Shown: in pieces, positions 7,294-14,978 of the stretch
Numbering within the stretch: position 1 is the stretch's first letter
How the letters are laid out: each line of letters opens with the position of its first letter
From: an uncultured Streptococcus sp.
GTDB lineage: Bacteria; Bacillota; Bacilli; Lactobacillales; Streptococcaceae
Length of the DNA stretch: 15,857 nucleotides
Assembly: GCA_900755085.1 (NCBI GenBank)
Contig: CAAEFF010000079.1
Location: forward strand, 1-15,857
Direction: 5' to 3'
Made by a program: the position numbers and the translations under genes
Notes under the pieces: model-generated
Seen by the model: only the letters and a program-made list of their open reading frames with translations
Database searches by the model: none
Told to the model about the DNA's origin: nothing

Positions 7294-7329
7294 AACAGCA
7301 CCTTGACATTTTTGTCAAGGTGCTGTTTT
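7294..7329. terminator. Shared bidirectional terminator of guaB and recF
   Basis: AACAGCACCTTGACA (7294-7308) and TGTCAAGGTGCTGTT (7313-7327) form a perfect 15-bp stem with a TTTT loop. The plus strand ends in TTTT; the minus strand continues TTAATTTTATTT. The recF stop codon (complement of 7315-7317) and its last four sense codons lie inside the right arm. Confidence 0.95.
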
Positions 7330-8409
7330 GATGTGACCGGCTTGAACAGTGAAAATTTTCAACTCTTCAGGTAGTTCTTTTAAATGATCGAGAGTGGTCG
7401 TTGTAATAAATGTTTGAATATTATTAGAGATGGTTTCCAGTAATTGAAGTTGACGATAATTGTCAAGCTCACTCATGACATCGTCAAGTAATAAAATAGG
7501 CTTTTCTCTTGTGATTTCCTCCATCAATTCGATTTCTGCTAATTTTAGAGAAAGAACCACACTTCGATGCTGGCCTTGACTGCCAAAGGTAGCATTCATA
7601 TTATTGATAAAAAATGCCAAGTCATCCCTGTGAGGTCCAATACTTGTTGTTTTCCTAAAAATATCCTTCTGACGATGTTTTTCCAACATGGAGAGAAACT
7701 GTTCCTCTATATCATTTACTTCTTCAGAAAAAACAGTTGACTGATATTGAATTGATAGGTCTTCTTTGTTGTTAGAAAGTCGAGAGTGTTTTTCTTTTGC
7801 TTTAGTTTCTAGTTTTTTTATAAAATCAAGTCGATGATGGATGACGCGACTTCCAAAACTAGCTAGTTGTGAATCTAAGACCTCCAAAAATGTAGCATCA
7901 ATTTTTTCTGAATTTTTTAGGTAACTATTTCTTTGTTTCAGAACATGGTTGTATTGAGATAAGTCGGATAAGTAGATAGGTTTCATCTGACCTAATTCGA
8001 TGTCAATAAACTTTCGACGTCCTGCAGGTGATCCTTTGATCAGTTGTAAATCTTCGGGTGCGAAAAGGACAACATTCATATGGCCAATATAGTTCGATAA
8101 TTTGGCTTGTTTTAAATGATTTACCTTAGTTATCCGACCTTTTGGTGTCAGGGAAATTTCTAATGGAAGCGGGCCAGTTTCTCTTTGTAATTGACCAGAA
8201 ACTTTAAAATCAGTGGATTCAAAATAGATAAGATCTCTATCATTTCGTGTTCGATGACTTCTAGTTAAAGCCAGAAAATAGATTGATTCGAGAATATTGG
8301 TCTTTCCTTGAGCATTTTGACCTAGGAAAATATTTAATCCAGGATGAAACTCAACTTCAAGTTCTTGATAATTACGAAAATGTTGAATGGATAACTGTTT
8401 TAACCACAT
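7315..8409 (-). CDS. recF: DNA replication and repair protein RecF
   Basis: RecF is an SMC-like ATPase that, with RecO and RecR, loads RecA at single-strand gaps. This 364-residue protein has the family layout: N-terminal Walker A GQNAQGKT (30-37), a helical arm region (about 150-250), the signature-like FGSQGQHRS (275-283), and Walker B ILLLDD (305-310) followed by VMSELD. The ATG overlaps the stop of the upstream yaaA gene in a TAATG junction and has little Shine-Dalgarno sequence of its own, pointing to translational coupling. The pairing with yaaA is retained from the dnaA-dnaN-yaaA-recF order of Bacillus, here without dnaA and dnaN. The last codons form part of the terminator shared with guaB. 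Confidence 0.97.
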   Translation of the reverse strand: MWLKQLSIQHFRNYQELEVEFHPGLNIFLGQNAQGKTNILESIYFLALTRSHRTRNDRDLIYFESTDFKVSGQLQRETGPLPLEISLTPKGRITKVNHLKQAKLSNYIGHMNVVLFAPEDLQLIKGSPAGRRKFIDIELGQMKPIYLSDLSQYNHVLKQRNSYLKNSEKIDATFLEVLDSQLASFGSRVIHHRLDFIKKLETKAKEKHSRLSNNKEDLSIQYQSTVFSEEVNDIEEQFLSMLEKHRQKDIFRKTTSIGPHRDDLAFFINNMNATFGSQGQHRSVVLSLKLAEIELMEEITREKPILLLDDVMSELDNYRQLQLLETISNNIQTFITTTTLDHLKELPEELKIFTVQAGHIKTAP

Positions 8410-8771
8410 TACGAGATACCAGGAAAGCGAACCGCTTTTTCTTTTTTGTTAATCTTTGTCGGTTCTTTCTTTTGTTGTTTATTAAGTTGCTTGACAAGTT
8501 TAGCAACACGTTCCTTTTCTTCCTTATCTTTGAGATGCTCTTCTGTCTCCTCTTTGGAAGGCTCAAGAATGGTGATAGTCATGTTCAGTTCAGGGATGTC
8601 AATTTGATCATTGACACGAAGTTTACGGCCTCTCCGTTGTTCTAATTCACCATTAACAAAGACCTCTTTTTCTTGAAGAAAGGCTTTGATTGCACCACCA
8701 CTCTGTATAATACCGAGTTCTTTTAAGATTGCTTGTAATGTAATAAAGTCATCAAATAATTTGTAATTCAT
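8409..8771 (-). CDS. yaaA: S4 domain-containing protein YaaA
   Basis: A small protein of 120 residues. Residues about 8-70 form an S4-type RNA-binding fold, with TLQAILKELGIIQSGGAIKAF and the KVFVNGE-like strand EVFVNGELEQRRGRKL. The tail from about 75 is highly charged (Lys/Glu-rich) with no clear domain. Proteins of this group sit beside recF in many Firmicutes and probably bind structured RNA; a molecular role is not established. AGAGGTGA precedes the ATG. It is the first gene of a two-gene operon and overlaps recF by one base. Confidence 0.9.
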   Translation of the reverse strand: MNYKLFDDFITLQAILKELGIIQSGGAIKAFLQEKEVFVNGELEQRRGRKLRVNDQIDIPELNMTITILEPSKEETEEHLKDKEEKERVAKLVKQLNKQQKKEPTKINKKEKAVRFPGIS

Positions 8772-8791
8772 AGTTCACCTCTCTGCGTGTT

Positions 8792-8797
8792 ATTATA
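8792..8797 (-). promoter_or_regulatory. Extended -10 element of the yaaA-recF operon
   Basis: On the minus strand TATAAT is preceded by TGG, an extended -10; no convincing -35 is seen 17 bases upstream. It lies 20 bases before the yaaA start codon, so the leader is short. Confidence 0.7.
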
Positions 8798-8888
8798 CCA
8801 TATTTTTGGTTTTTCTAGGGTAGAGAATGTTGAGTGATTTGAGGAGTTTTTTCACAGTTTGAATTAGGATTTTAGTGTGATTTCGTGT

Positions 8889-8894
8889 TATAAT
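8889..8894 (+). promoter_or_regulatory. Extended -10 element of the yfmF-to-ecfT operon
   Basis: TATAAT is preceded by TGT, an extended -10, about 32 bases ahead of the chosen yfmF start. It is divergent from the yaaA promoter about 90 bp away. The stretch 8798-8888 between the two -10 boxes shows no obvious operator. Confidence 0.7.
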
Positions 8895-8926
8895 GAAAGT
8901 TACTATTGAGTAGAACGAGGATGAAA

Positions 8927-10174
8927 ATGGAATTAGTTAAGGGCGTGAATCTTCACTTTCTTCAATCAAAAAAATTTAAAACCAATAAAATTAAGGTCCG
9001 TTTTTCATCGCCATTAGATGAAAATACCGTGGCTGCGCGTGTATTAGTAGCCTGTATGATGGAAACTGCAAATCAAAAATATCCAACTTCACAAATATTC
9101 CGTGAAAAATTAGCGAGTCTATACGGGGTAGAATTGTCAACCTCAGTCTCTAAGAGGGGGCGTGTTCATTATGTTGATTTGAATATTTCCTTTGTGCGCG
9201 ATGACTTTTTGAGCAAGAAAAATGTTCTTACCGATGAGGTTTTGGACATTATAGAAGCTATCTTCTTTTCACCCTTGGTAGTAGAAGATCACTTTGACAG
9301 TGATACATTTGATGTTGAAAAGAAAAATACGATTTACAATTTGGAGTCAGAAATTGAAGAGCCTTATTATTATGCACATGGGCAATTGAATCAACTATTT
9401 TTTGAAGATGAAACAATCGGGATGTCAAGATTGGGGAAAGTTGATTTAGTGAGACAAGAGACAGCTCAAAGTTCTCTTGAACAGTTTCATCAGATGCTCC
9501 AATTAGATAATATTGACTTCTTTTTCATAGGCGATTTTAATGAGATTGCTATTGTGGATCGAGTGAACCAGTTTGAATTCAAGTCACGTGATAACGATTT
9601 ATCTGTCAACTATCAACAATCTTTTACAAATATTGTTAGAGAAAAGTTAGAGCAAAAACAAAATCAACAATCTATTTTAGAATTAGGTTACCATTTCTCT
9701 ACCCAGTATGGAGGCCCTCTCCATATTCCACTAGTTGTATTAAATGGAATATTGGGAGCTTTCTCACATTCGAGACTTTTTCAAGTAATTCGTGAGAAAG
9801 AAGGTCTTGCTTATACGATCTCAAGCCATTTTGATATTTTTACAGGCTTCATGAGAGTTTTTGCAGGCATTGATAAGGAATCTCGTACGAAAGTAATGAC
9901 CTTGATTATGAGACAGTTGAATGATTTAAAACGAGGCAAGTTTACAGAGTCAGAGCTTCAATTGACAAAAGAAATGTTAGTGAATACGACCTTATTAGCA
10001 CAGGATCGGCAAAATACCTTGATTGAAAGGGAATATCTGAAAACGATCCTAGAAACGAAAGTCCTTTCTTTAGAAGAGTGGTTAGAATCCATAGATAAGG
10101 TTAGTAGAGAAGAAATTATTGAAGCGGCAAAAACAATTAATTTACAGTCTGTTTATTTTATGGAAGGAAAGTAG
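8927..10174 (+). CDS. yfmF: M16 peptidase-like protein lacking the zinc motif (YfmF/YmfF)
   Basis: A two-lobed M16-family protein of 415 residues from the ATG at 8927. The N-terminal lobe lacks HxxEH: the matching helix region reads ARVLVACMMETANQKYP, with no histidines. So this is probably the non-peptidase partner. The C-terminal lobe keeps SRLFQVIREKEGLAYTISS, the stretch with the Arg/Tyr pair that M16 proteins use to bind substrate. It is followed 8 bases later by the HxxEH-bearing paralogue, the usual arrangement of heterodimeric M16B enzymes. Homologues are named for an association with 5-aminopentanol modification of EF-P in Bacillus; I cannot say whether that holds here. The frame opens at a TTG at 8906, but GAGGATGAAA places the ribosome binding site before 8927. 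Confidence 0.88.
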   Translation: MELVKGVNLHFLQSKKFKTNKIKVRFSSPLDENTVAARVLVACMMETANQKYPTSQIFREKLASLYGVELSTSVSKRGRVHYVDLNISFVRDDFLSKKNVLTDEVLDIIEAIFFSPLVVEDHFDSDTFDVEKKNTIYNLESEIEEPYYYAHGQLNQLFFEDETIGMSRLGKVDLVRQETAQSSLEQFHQMLQLDNIDFFFIGDFNEIAIVDRVNQFEFKSRDNDLSVNYQQSFTNIVREKLEQKQNQQSILELGYHFSTQYGGPLHIPLVVLNGILGAFSHSRLFQVIREKEGLAYTISSHFDIFTGFMRVFAGIDKESRTKVMTLIMRQLNDLKRGKFTESELQLTKEMLVNTTLLAQDRQNTLIEREYLKTILETKVLSLEEWLESIDKVSREEIIEAAKTINLQSVYFMEGK

Positions 10175-10182
10175 TGTAAAGA

Positions 10183-11457
10183 TTGAAAATTAAAGAAAAA
10201 TATTATGAATCAGTTGGTGAGCAGGTTTACTTTACACGCTTGTCAAACGGGTTGACTATTCATTTAATTCCCAAAGAAGATTATTATGAAACCTACGGAA
10301 TGATCACAACTAAGTTTGGCTCAGTGGATACACGAATTCTAGTGAATGGTGATGAAAGACAATATCCTGCTGGAATTGCTCATTTTCTAGAACATAAAGT
10401 ATTTGAAGATGAAAATGGTCAAGATTATTTAAAAAAATTCGTTCATTTAGGATCGGAAAGTAATGCCTTTACAAGCTTTACAAAGACAAGTTATCTTTTC
10501 TCAACAACTTCAAAAGTCCCTGAAAATATTCAATTGTTATTGGAGATGGTTTCAAAGGTTTCCTTTACAGAAAAATCTGTATCTAAGGAAAGAGAAATCA
10601 TTCAACAAGAAATTGGGATGTACCAAGATAGTCCAGACTATCGATTATTTTTTGGTGCTTTAGAAAATTTATATCCTGGAACACCGTTATCAGATGATAT
10701 TGCTGGGACTAGGGAGTCTATTTCTGACATTACAATAGATAATCTCCGTGAAAACTTTGATCTATTCTATCATCCCTCTCAAATGCACTTATTAGTGATC
10801 GGGAACTTTGATGTTGATGAAGTATTGCAAGTAGTAAAGGAATATGATCTGACTCCTCCTCATCCTTCTATTGAGTTAGAACGTTTTCCTGTAGAAAAAA
10901 ATGAAGTGAAATTGAATCAATCCTGTAGAATGGAAGTTGCTACTCCTAAGTTGGCAATTGGAATTCGAGGAAATGATATCATTAAGGAAGAGGAAAAATT
11001 TCGCTATAAATTAATGTTAAAATTACTATTTTCGATGATGTTTGGTTGGACCTCACAACGGTTTCAAAGTTTATATGAAGCTGGGAAAATTGACAACTCA
11101 TTGACACTTGAAGTCGAGGTTGAAGAATTATTTCATTTCGTTATTTTGACAATGGATACTCAAGAACCGGTCTCCTTATCTCATCAATTTAGGTCAGCGA
11201 TCAAACAATTTGAGAAGGATCCAGATGTGAATCAGGAACATTTGGATACGATTAAAAGCGAAATGTTTGGTGATTTCTTACAAGGTTTAAATTCGCTTGA
11301 GTATAGTGCCACTCAGTTTGAATATTTTTCGGACGGTAGCACTTCTTATGATCTTCCAAAGATTTTACAAGGTATTAGTTTACAAGATATCATCAAATTA
11401 GGTCGAAAGTTTATCGACCAGGCTGAGATGGTTGACTATATGATTTTTCAAAAGTAG
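10183..11457 (+). CDS. yfmH: M16 family zinc metallopeptidase (YfmH/YmfH)
   Basis: A 424-residue M16B metallopeptidase with the inverted zinc motif HFLEH (67-71) and downstream EREIIQQE, in which Glu136 and Glu143 match the conserved Glu and third zinc ligand of pitrilysin-type enzymes (72 residues after His71). The C-terminal lobe has RFQSLYEAGK. It likely pairs with the preceding motif-less paralogue, each supplying part of the site; that is inference from family architecture. The start is a TTG at 10183, with GGAAGGAAAG about 11 bases upstream; no in-frame ATG exists until residue 40, so the TTG start is the best choice. The gene sits in the operon running to ecfT. Confidence 0.93.
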   Translation: MKIKEKYYESVGEQVYFTRLSNGLTIHLIPKEDYYETYGMITTKFGSVDTRILVNGDERQYPAGIAHFLEHKVFEDENGQDYLKKFVHLGSESNAFTSFTKTSYLFSTTSKVPENIQLLLEMVSKVSFTEKSVSKEREIIQQEIGMYQDSPDYRLFFGALENLYPGTPLSDDIAGTRESISDITIDNLRENFDLFYHPSQMHLLVIGNFDVDEVLQVVKEYDLTPPHPSIELERFPVEKNEVKLNQSCRMEVATPKLAIGIRGNDIIKEEEKFRYKLMLKLLFSMMFGWTSQRFQSLYEAGKIDNSLTLEVEVEELFHFVILTMDTQEPVSLSHQFRSAIKQFEKDPDVNQEHLDTIKSEMFGDFLQGLNSLEYSATQFEYFSDGSTSYDLPKILQGISLQDIIKLGRKFIDQAEMVDYMIFQK

Positions 11458-11483
11458 TACACAATGTATTAAGAAGGGAAAAC

Positions 11484-11891
11484 ATGAAGAAGAGAACGAT
11501 TGGTCAAGTGTTAAAACTGTCAAGAGTAAATTTACACTTAAGTTTACAGGATGTGTCAAATAAGACAGCCATCGAAATTCCTTATATAGAAGCGTTGGAA
11601 AACGATGAGTTTGATCTACTGCCAAGTCCCTTTTACGCCCAGATCTATCTTAAAAAGTTAGCATGGGCTTTGGGATTAGATGAGTCCATCCTATTGACAG
11701 CTTTTCGTGAAGGAAAAGAATTGTTATTTGATGAAGAAATACTTGTAGATGATGAAGAGCTTCATTCAAGAAAATTAAGGCAGAGAACAAGCTGGTTACC
11801 AATTCTGTATTATCTGCTAGTTAGTTTTGCTATTCTTGGATTTGTGATTTATATCGTATATTTCTATGAGTTTACAGCATCTGTAAAATAG
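11484..11891 (+). CDS. rodZ: Short RodZ-like membrane protein with helix-turn-helix domain
   Basis: A 135-residue protein: an HTH_25 domain (about residues 5-75, with GQVLKLSRVNLHLSLQDVS and YIEALENDEFDLLPSPFYAQ), a charged juxtamembrane stretch, one membrane helix (about 104-128), and only about seven residues outside. This is the N-terminal half of RodZ, the morphogenesis protein that links the cell-elongation machinery to the membrane. The extracytoplasmic C-terminal domain of longer RodZ proteins is absent. Only 31 bases separate its stop from pgsA, so no coding remnant remains. AAGGGA precedes the ATG. The rodZ-pgsA neighbourhood after two M16 genes is the same as in Bacillus (ymfM-pgsA), which supports the assignment. 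Confidence 0.8.
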   Translation: MKKRTIGQVLKLSRVNLHLSLQDVSNKTAIEIPYIEALENDEFDLLPSPFYAQIYLKKLAWALGLDESILLTAFREGKELLFDEEILVDDEELHSRKLRQRTSWLPILYYLLVSFAILGFVIYIVYFYEFTASVK

Positions 11892-11922
11892 ATGTAAAGA
11901 TAGTTTATTTTTTGGAGGAAGT

Positions 11923-12462
11923 ATGAAAAAAGAAAATATTCCTAATGCATTGACATTAATTCGAGTTGTGATGATTCCAATTTTTATTGCCATTTTAAGT
12001 TTAAGTCACTCTTATCTAGGACATATTGTATCAGCAGTTATTTTTGCAATTGCTAGTATTACAGATTATTTAGATGGTTTTCTTGCACGAAAATGGAAGG
12101 TAGTTAGTAATTTTGGTAAATTTGCCGATCCGATGGCTGATAAATTATTAGTTATGTCAGCCTTCATCATGATGATTGAATTAAAAATGGTTCCTGCTTG
12201 GATTGCAGCCGTTATCATTTGTCGTGAGTTGGCTGTTACTGGTTTGCGTCTTCTACTTGTTGAGACAGGTGGTACAGTTCTTGCTGCAGCCATGCCAGGA
12301 AAAATTAAAACCTTTAGCCAAATGTTTGCCATTATCTTTTTACTTTGTCATTGGACGATTCCTGGAACAGTCTTACTGTATATTGCATTGATTTTCACAA
12401 TTTATTCTGGTTACGACTACTTTAAGGGAAGTAGCTATCTCTTTAAAGACACATTCAAATAA
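11923..12462 (+). CDS. pgsA: CDP-diacylglycerol--glycerol-3-phosphate 3-phosphatidyltransferase
   Basis: This integral membrane enzyme makes phosphatidylglycerol phosphate from CDP-diacylglycerol and glycerol-3-phosphate, the committed step to phosphatidylglycerol. The 179-residue protein carries the full CDP-alcohol phosphotransferase motif: Asp48-x2-Asp51-Gly52-x2-Ala55-Arg56-x8-Gly65-x3-Asp69-x3-Asp73, within a six-helix hydrophobic protein. TGGAGGAAGT precedes the ATG. Its stop codon directly abuts the ATG of ecfA1. Confidence 0.97.
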   Translation: MKKENIPNALTLIRVVMIPIFIAILSLSHSYLGHIVSAVIFAIASITDYLDGFLARKWKVVSNFGKFADPMADKLLVMSAFIMMIELKMVPAWIAAVIICRELAVTGLRLLLVETGGTVLAAAMPGKIKTFSQMFAIIFLLCHWTIPGTVLLYIALIFTIYSGYDYFKGSSYLFKDTFK

Positions 12463-13287
12463 ATGAAACAGATGATTGAGCTAAAAAATGTATCCTTTCG
12501 ATACGATAAAACAGTAGAAGAGTATCAAATTGACTCGGTTTCGTTTCACGTGAAACAAGGAGAGTGGCTTTCAATTGTTGGACACAATGGTAGTGGAAAA
12601 TCTACAGTTGTACGCCTGATTGATGGTCTTTTGGAAGCTGAGTCTGGTGAGATTTTCATTGATGGAAAACAACTGACTCGTGAAACCATATGGGAAATCC
12701 GTAGTAAAATTGGGATTGTATTTCAGAACCCTGATAACCAATTTGTTGGTGCGACAGTAGAAGACGATGTTGCCTTTGGTTTAGAAAATCAAGGAATTCC
12801 ACGGGAAGAAATGCTTCAACGTGTGGAGAAGGCTATTGAGCAAGTCGGTATGCTGGAGTTTAAAGATCGCGAACCATCTCGTTTGTCAGGTGGTCAAAAG
12901 CAACGGGTGGCCATAGCAGGTATTATCGCCTTGAGACCAACTATTATTATCCTTGATGAAGCAACTAGTATGTTGGACCCAGAAGGTAGAGAAGAGTTGA
13001 TGAAAGTAGTGAGAACTCTCCAAAAACAGTTCCAGTTGACAGTTATCTCGATTACCCATGATTTAGCTGAGATCGCCTTAAGTGATCGAACACTAGTCTT
13101 TAAAAAAGGAAGATTAGAGTCTTCTATGACACCAAGGGAATTGTTTTCAAGGGACGATCTAAATCAAATTGGATTAGACAAGCCTTTTAGTAAGCAACTC
13201 CAAGAAACCCTTAGTGAGATTTTTCCACTAAAACAGGATTATCTAACAGAAAGCGAGTTATTAGACCAACTATGGGAATTTCTTTAA
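12463..13287 (+). CDS. ecfA1: Energy-coupling factor transporter ATPase EcfA1
   Basis: One of the two ATPases of an ECF-type vitamin/micronutrient importer. The 274 residues include Walker A GHNGSGKST (40-48), the Q-loop FQNPDNQFVG (Gln88), signature LSGGQKQR (141-148), Walker B IIILDEATS with Glu166, and an ITHD switch; the NPDNQ Q-loop is characteristic of EcfA1. The ATG follows the pgsA stop with no gap and no clear ribosome binding site, so translation is probably coupled; the ATG at 12472 is an alternative start. The gene overlaps ecfA2 by 16 bases. A parS palindrome lies in codons 27-32. Confidence 0.95.
   Translation: MKQMIELKNVSFRYDKTVEEYQIDSVSFHVKQGEWLSIVGHNGSGKSTVVRLIDGLLEAESGEIFIDGKQLTRETIWEIRSKIGIVFQNPDNQFVGATVEDDVAFGLENQGIPREEMLQRVEKAIEQVGMLEFKDREPSRLSGGQKQRVAIAGIIALRPTIIILDEATSMLDPEGREELMKVVRTLQKQFQLTVISITHDLAEIALSDRTLVFKKGRLESSMTPRELFSRDDLNQIGLDKPFSKQLQETLSEIFPLKQDYLTESELLDQLWEFL
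12542..12557. other. parS: parS-like centromere site inside ecfA1 (ParB binding)
   Basis: CGTTTCACGTGAAACA matches the parS consensus TGTTTCACGTGAAACA at 15 of 16 positions and contains the perfect 14-bp core GTTTCACGTGAAAC (12543-12556). It encodes Phe-His-Val-Lys within SFHVKQ (residues 27-32). It lies 10.76 kb from the copy in yfhO. Confidence 0.93.
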
Positions 13288-14114
13288 AGAATGTCTATTA
13301 TACTTATCAAGAGGGAAGTCCTTTTGAAGGGCAGGCGCTTTCTGATATTAGTTTGGAAATAAAAGATGGATCTTATACAGCCATCATTGGGCATACTGGT
13401 AGTGGCAAGTCTACTTTGTTGCAATTACTAAATGGTTTACTGCGTCCGACTAAAGGAACGATTCAATTTGAAGATTTCGTTTTAGATCACAATTCTGAGC
13501 CGAAAGAAATGAAGTACTTGAGAAAAAAAGTCGGTTTGGTTTTTCAATTTCCAGAAAGTCAGTTGTTTGCAGAAACTGTTCTAGCTGATGTAGCCTTTGG
13601 ACCACAAAATTTTGGGGTGCCTAAGGAAAAAGCTAAAGAAATAGCCAAAGAAAAATTATCAATCGTTGGTTTAGAAGAGTCTATCTATGATAAAAGTCCA
13701 TTTGAACTATCTGGTGGACAAATGAGGCGGGTTGCGATCGCGGGTATTTTAGCTATCGAACCAGAGATTTTAGTATTGGACGAGCCGACAGCAGGGCTAG
13801 ATCCTGCTGGAAGAAAGGAATTGATGGCGCTGTTTGAGACATTACATAAAAATGGTATGACCCTAGTTCTGGTAACTCATACGATGGATGATGTAGCAAA
13901 TTTTGCTGATACTGTATTTGCTTTGGAAGCGGGAAAACTTGTCCTAAACGGATCCCCAAGTGAAGTGTTTCAACAGGTTGAGTATTTACAAAAACTTCAA
14001 TTAGGAGTCCCACAAATTACGAATTTTGCTCTTCAATTGAAAAAAAGGGGGCTTCCTATGGACAGACTACCAATCAAAATTGAGGAACTAAAGGAGCTGT
14101 TACTTCATGAATAA
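13272..14114 (+). CDS. ecfA2: Energy-coupling factor transporter ATPase EcfA2
   Basis: Second ATPase of the ECF module, 280 residues. It has Walker A GHTGSGKST (40-48), the Q-loop FQFPESQLF (Gln92), which is characteristic of EcfA2, signature LSGGQ (146-150), Walker B ILVLDEP with Glu171, and a VTHTMDD switch. It should dimerise with EcfA1 and drive EcfT. The start lies inside ecfA1 (16-base overlap) and the end overlaps ecfT by 8 bases, implying coupled translation of all three genes. Confidence 0.95.
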   Translation: MGISLKNVYYTYQEGSPFEGQALSDISLEIKDGSYTAIIGHTGSGKSTLLQLLNGLLRPTKGTIQFEDFVLDHNSEPKEMKYLRKKVGLVFQFPESQLFAETVLADVAFGPQNFGVPKEKAKEIAKEKLSIVGLEESIYDKSPFELSGGQMRRVAIAGILAIEPEILVLDEPTAGLDPAGRKELMALFETLHKNGMTLVLVTHTMDDVANFADTVFALEAGKLVLNGSPSEVFQQVEYLQKLQLGVPQITNFALQLKKRGLPMDRLPIKIEELKELLLHE

Positions 14115-14904
14115 TATGATCCTGGGAAGGTATATTCCTGGAAACTCCATTATCCACCAACTGGATCCTCGTGGGAAATTGCTCTCAATGTTTTTATTTA
14201 TTTTTCTTCTGTTTTGGGCCAATAACATGCAGACCAATCTTTTGCTATTTGGCTTCATCTTTGTTTTAATGTATTTAACGAGGATTTCGGTTGTTTTTTA
14301 TGTCAAAGGCTTAAAATCAATGATTTTTATCATTGCTTTTACAACTATTTTTCAATTATTTGCGACTTCTCAAGGAACAATTTTATATCACTGGTGGTTT
14401 TTTAAAATAACCGACCAAGGATTGATACAGGCTGCTATCATATTTTGTAGATTTATTTTAATCATTTTTTATTCGACGATTTTAACAGTGACGACGACAC
14501 CATTAAGTTTAGCAGATGCTGTTGAAAAGATCCTCACGCCACTAAAAATTATTAAAGTTCCAGCACATGAAATTGGGTTAATGTTATCTATGAGTTTGCG
14601 CTTTGTCCCAACTTTAGTGGATGATACGAATCGAATCATGAATGCGCAAAGGGCGCGTGGTGTGGATTTTGGAGAGGGAAATTTATTAAAAAGAATTCGT
14701 TCTTTCATTCCGATCCTCATTCCTTTGTTTGCCTCTAGCTTTAAACGAGCAGATGCACTTGCGATTGCGATGGAAGCGAGAGGGTACAAAGGCGGTGAAG
14801 GACGAACACGTTATCGGACTCTGCAGTGGGGAGTAAAAGACACCCTAGCATTGCTCGTTATTCTGTGCCTCATGTTGATAGTTTTTTATCTAAAAAATGG
14901 ATAG
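14107..14904 (+). CDS. ecfT: Energy-coupling factor transporter transmembrane protein EcfT
   Basis: Membrane scaffold of the ECF importer, 265 residues. Hydrophobic helices lie at about 25-55, 60-85, 108-130 and 245-262, with a long cytoplasmic coupling region between. The two Ala-Arg-Gly motifs that dock onto the ATPases are at 183-185 (QRARGVDF) and 224-226 (MEARGYKG). AAAGGAG lies about 10 bases before the ATG, inside ecfA2. No S component is encoded nearby, as expected of a shared group II module that serves several vitamin-specific S proteins encoded elsewhere. It is the last gene of the operon. Confidence 0.95.
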   Translation: MNNMILGRYIPGNSIIHQLDPRGKLLSMFLFIFLLFWANNMQTNLLLFGFIFVLMYLTRISVVFYVKGLKSMIFIIAFTTIFQLFATSQGTILYHWWFFKITDQGLIQAAIIFCRFILIIFYSTILTVTTTPLSLADAVEKILTPLKIIKVPAHEIGLMLSMSLRFVPTLVDDTNRIMNAQRARGVDFGEGNLLKRIRSFIPILIPLFASSFKRADALAIAMEARGYKGGEGRTRYRTLQWGVKDTLALLVILCLMLIVFYLKNG

Positions 14905-14930
14905 AGCTAGTTTTATTGGTTCAAAAATAA

Positions 14931-14960
14931 GTAAAAAGCGCTATACAAAGCGCTTTTTAC
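14931..14960 (+). terminator. Terminator of the yfmF-to-ecfT operon
   Basis: GTAAAAAGCGCT (14931-14942) and AGCGCTTTTTAC (14949-14960) form a perfect 12-bp stem with a 6-base loop and a T5 run in the second arm. The A-run in the first arm makes it potentially bidirectional. Confidence 0.85.
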
Positions 14961-14978
14961 ATTAAATTCACATATTCT

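Noticed and set aside
8283..8645. Plus-strand reading frame of 120 codons across the recF/yaaA junction
   Set aside because: It overlaps two clearly recognisable minus-strand genes, and its low-complexity Phe/Leu-rich translation is what antisense of Lys/Glu-rich coding gives.
7315..8771. oriC or DnaA-box cluster beside recF
   Set aside because: recF often neighbours dnaA and dnaN, but neither gene nor a cluster of TTATCCACA-type boxes is present here.
9581..9592. TCACGTGA in yfmF as a third parS site
   Set aside because: Only the 8-bp centre matches; the flanking bases (AAG and TAA) do not fit GTTT/AAAC, so it is not a credible ParB site.
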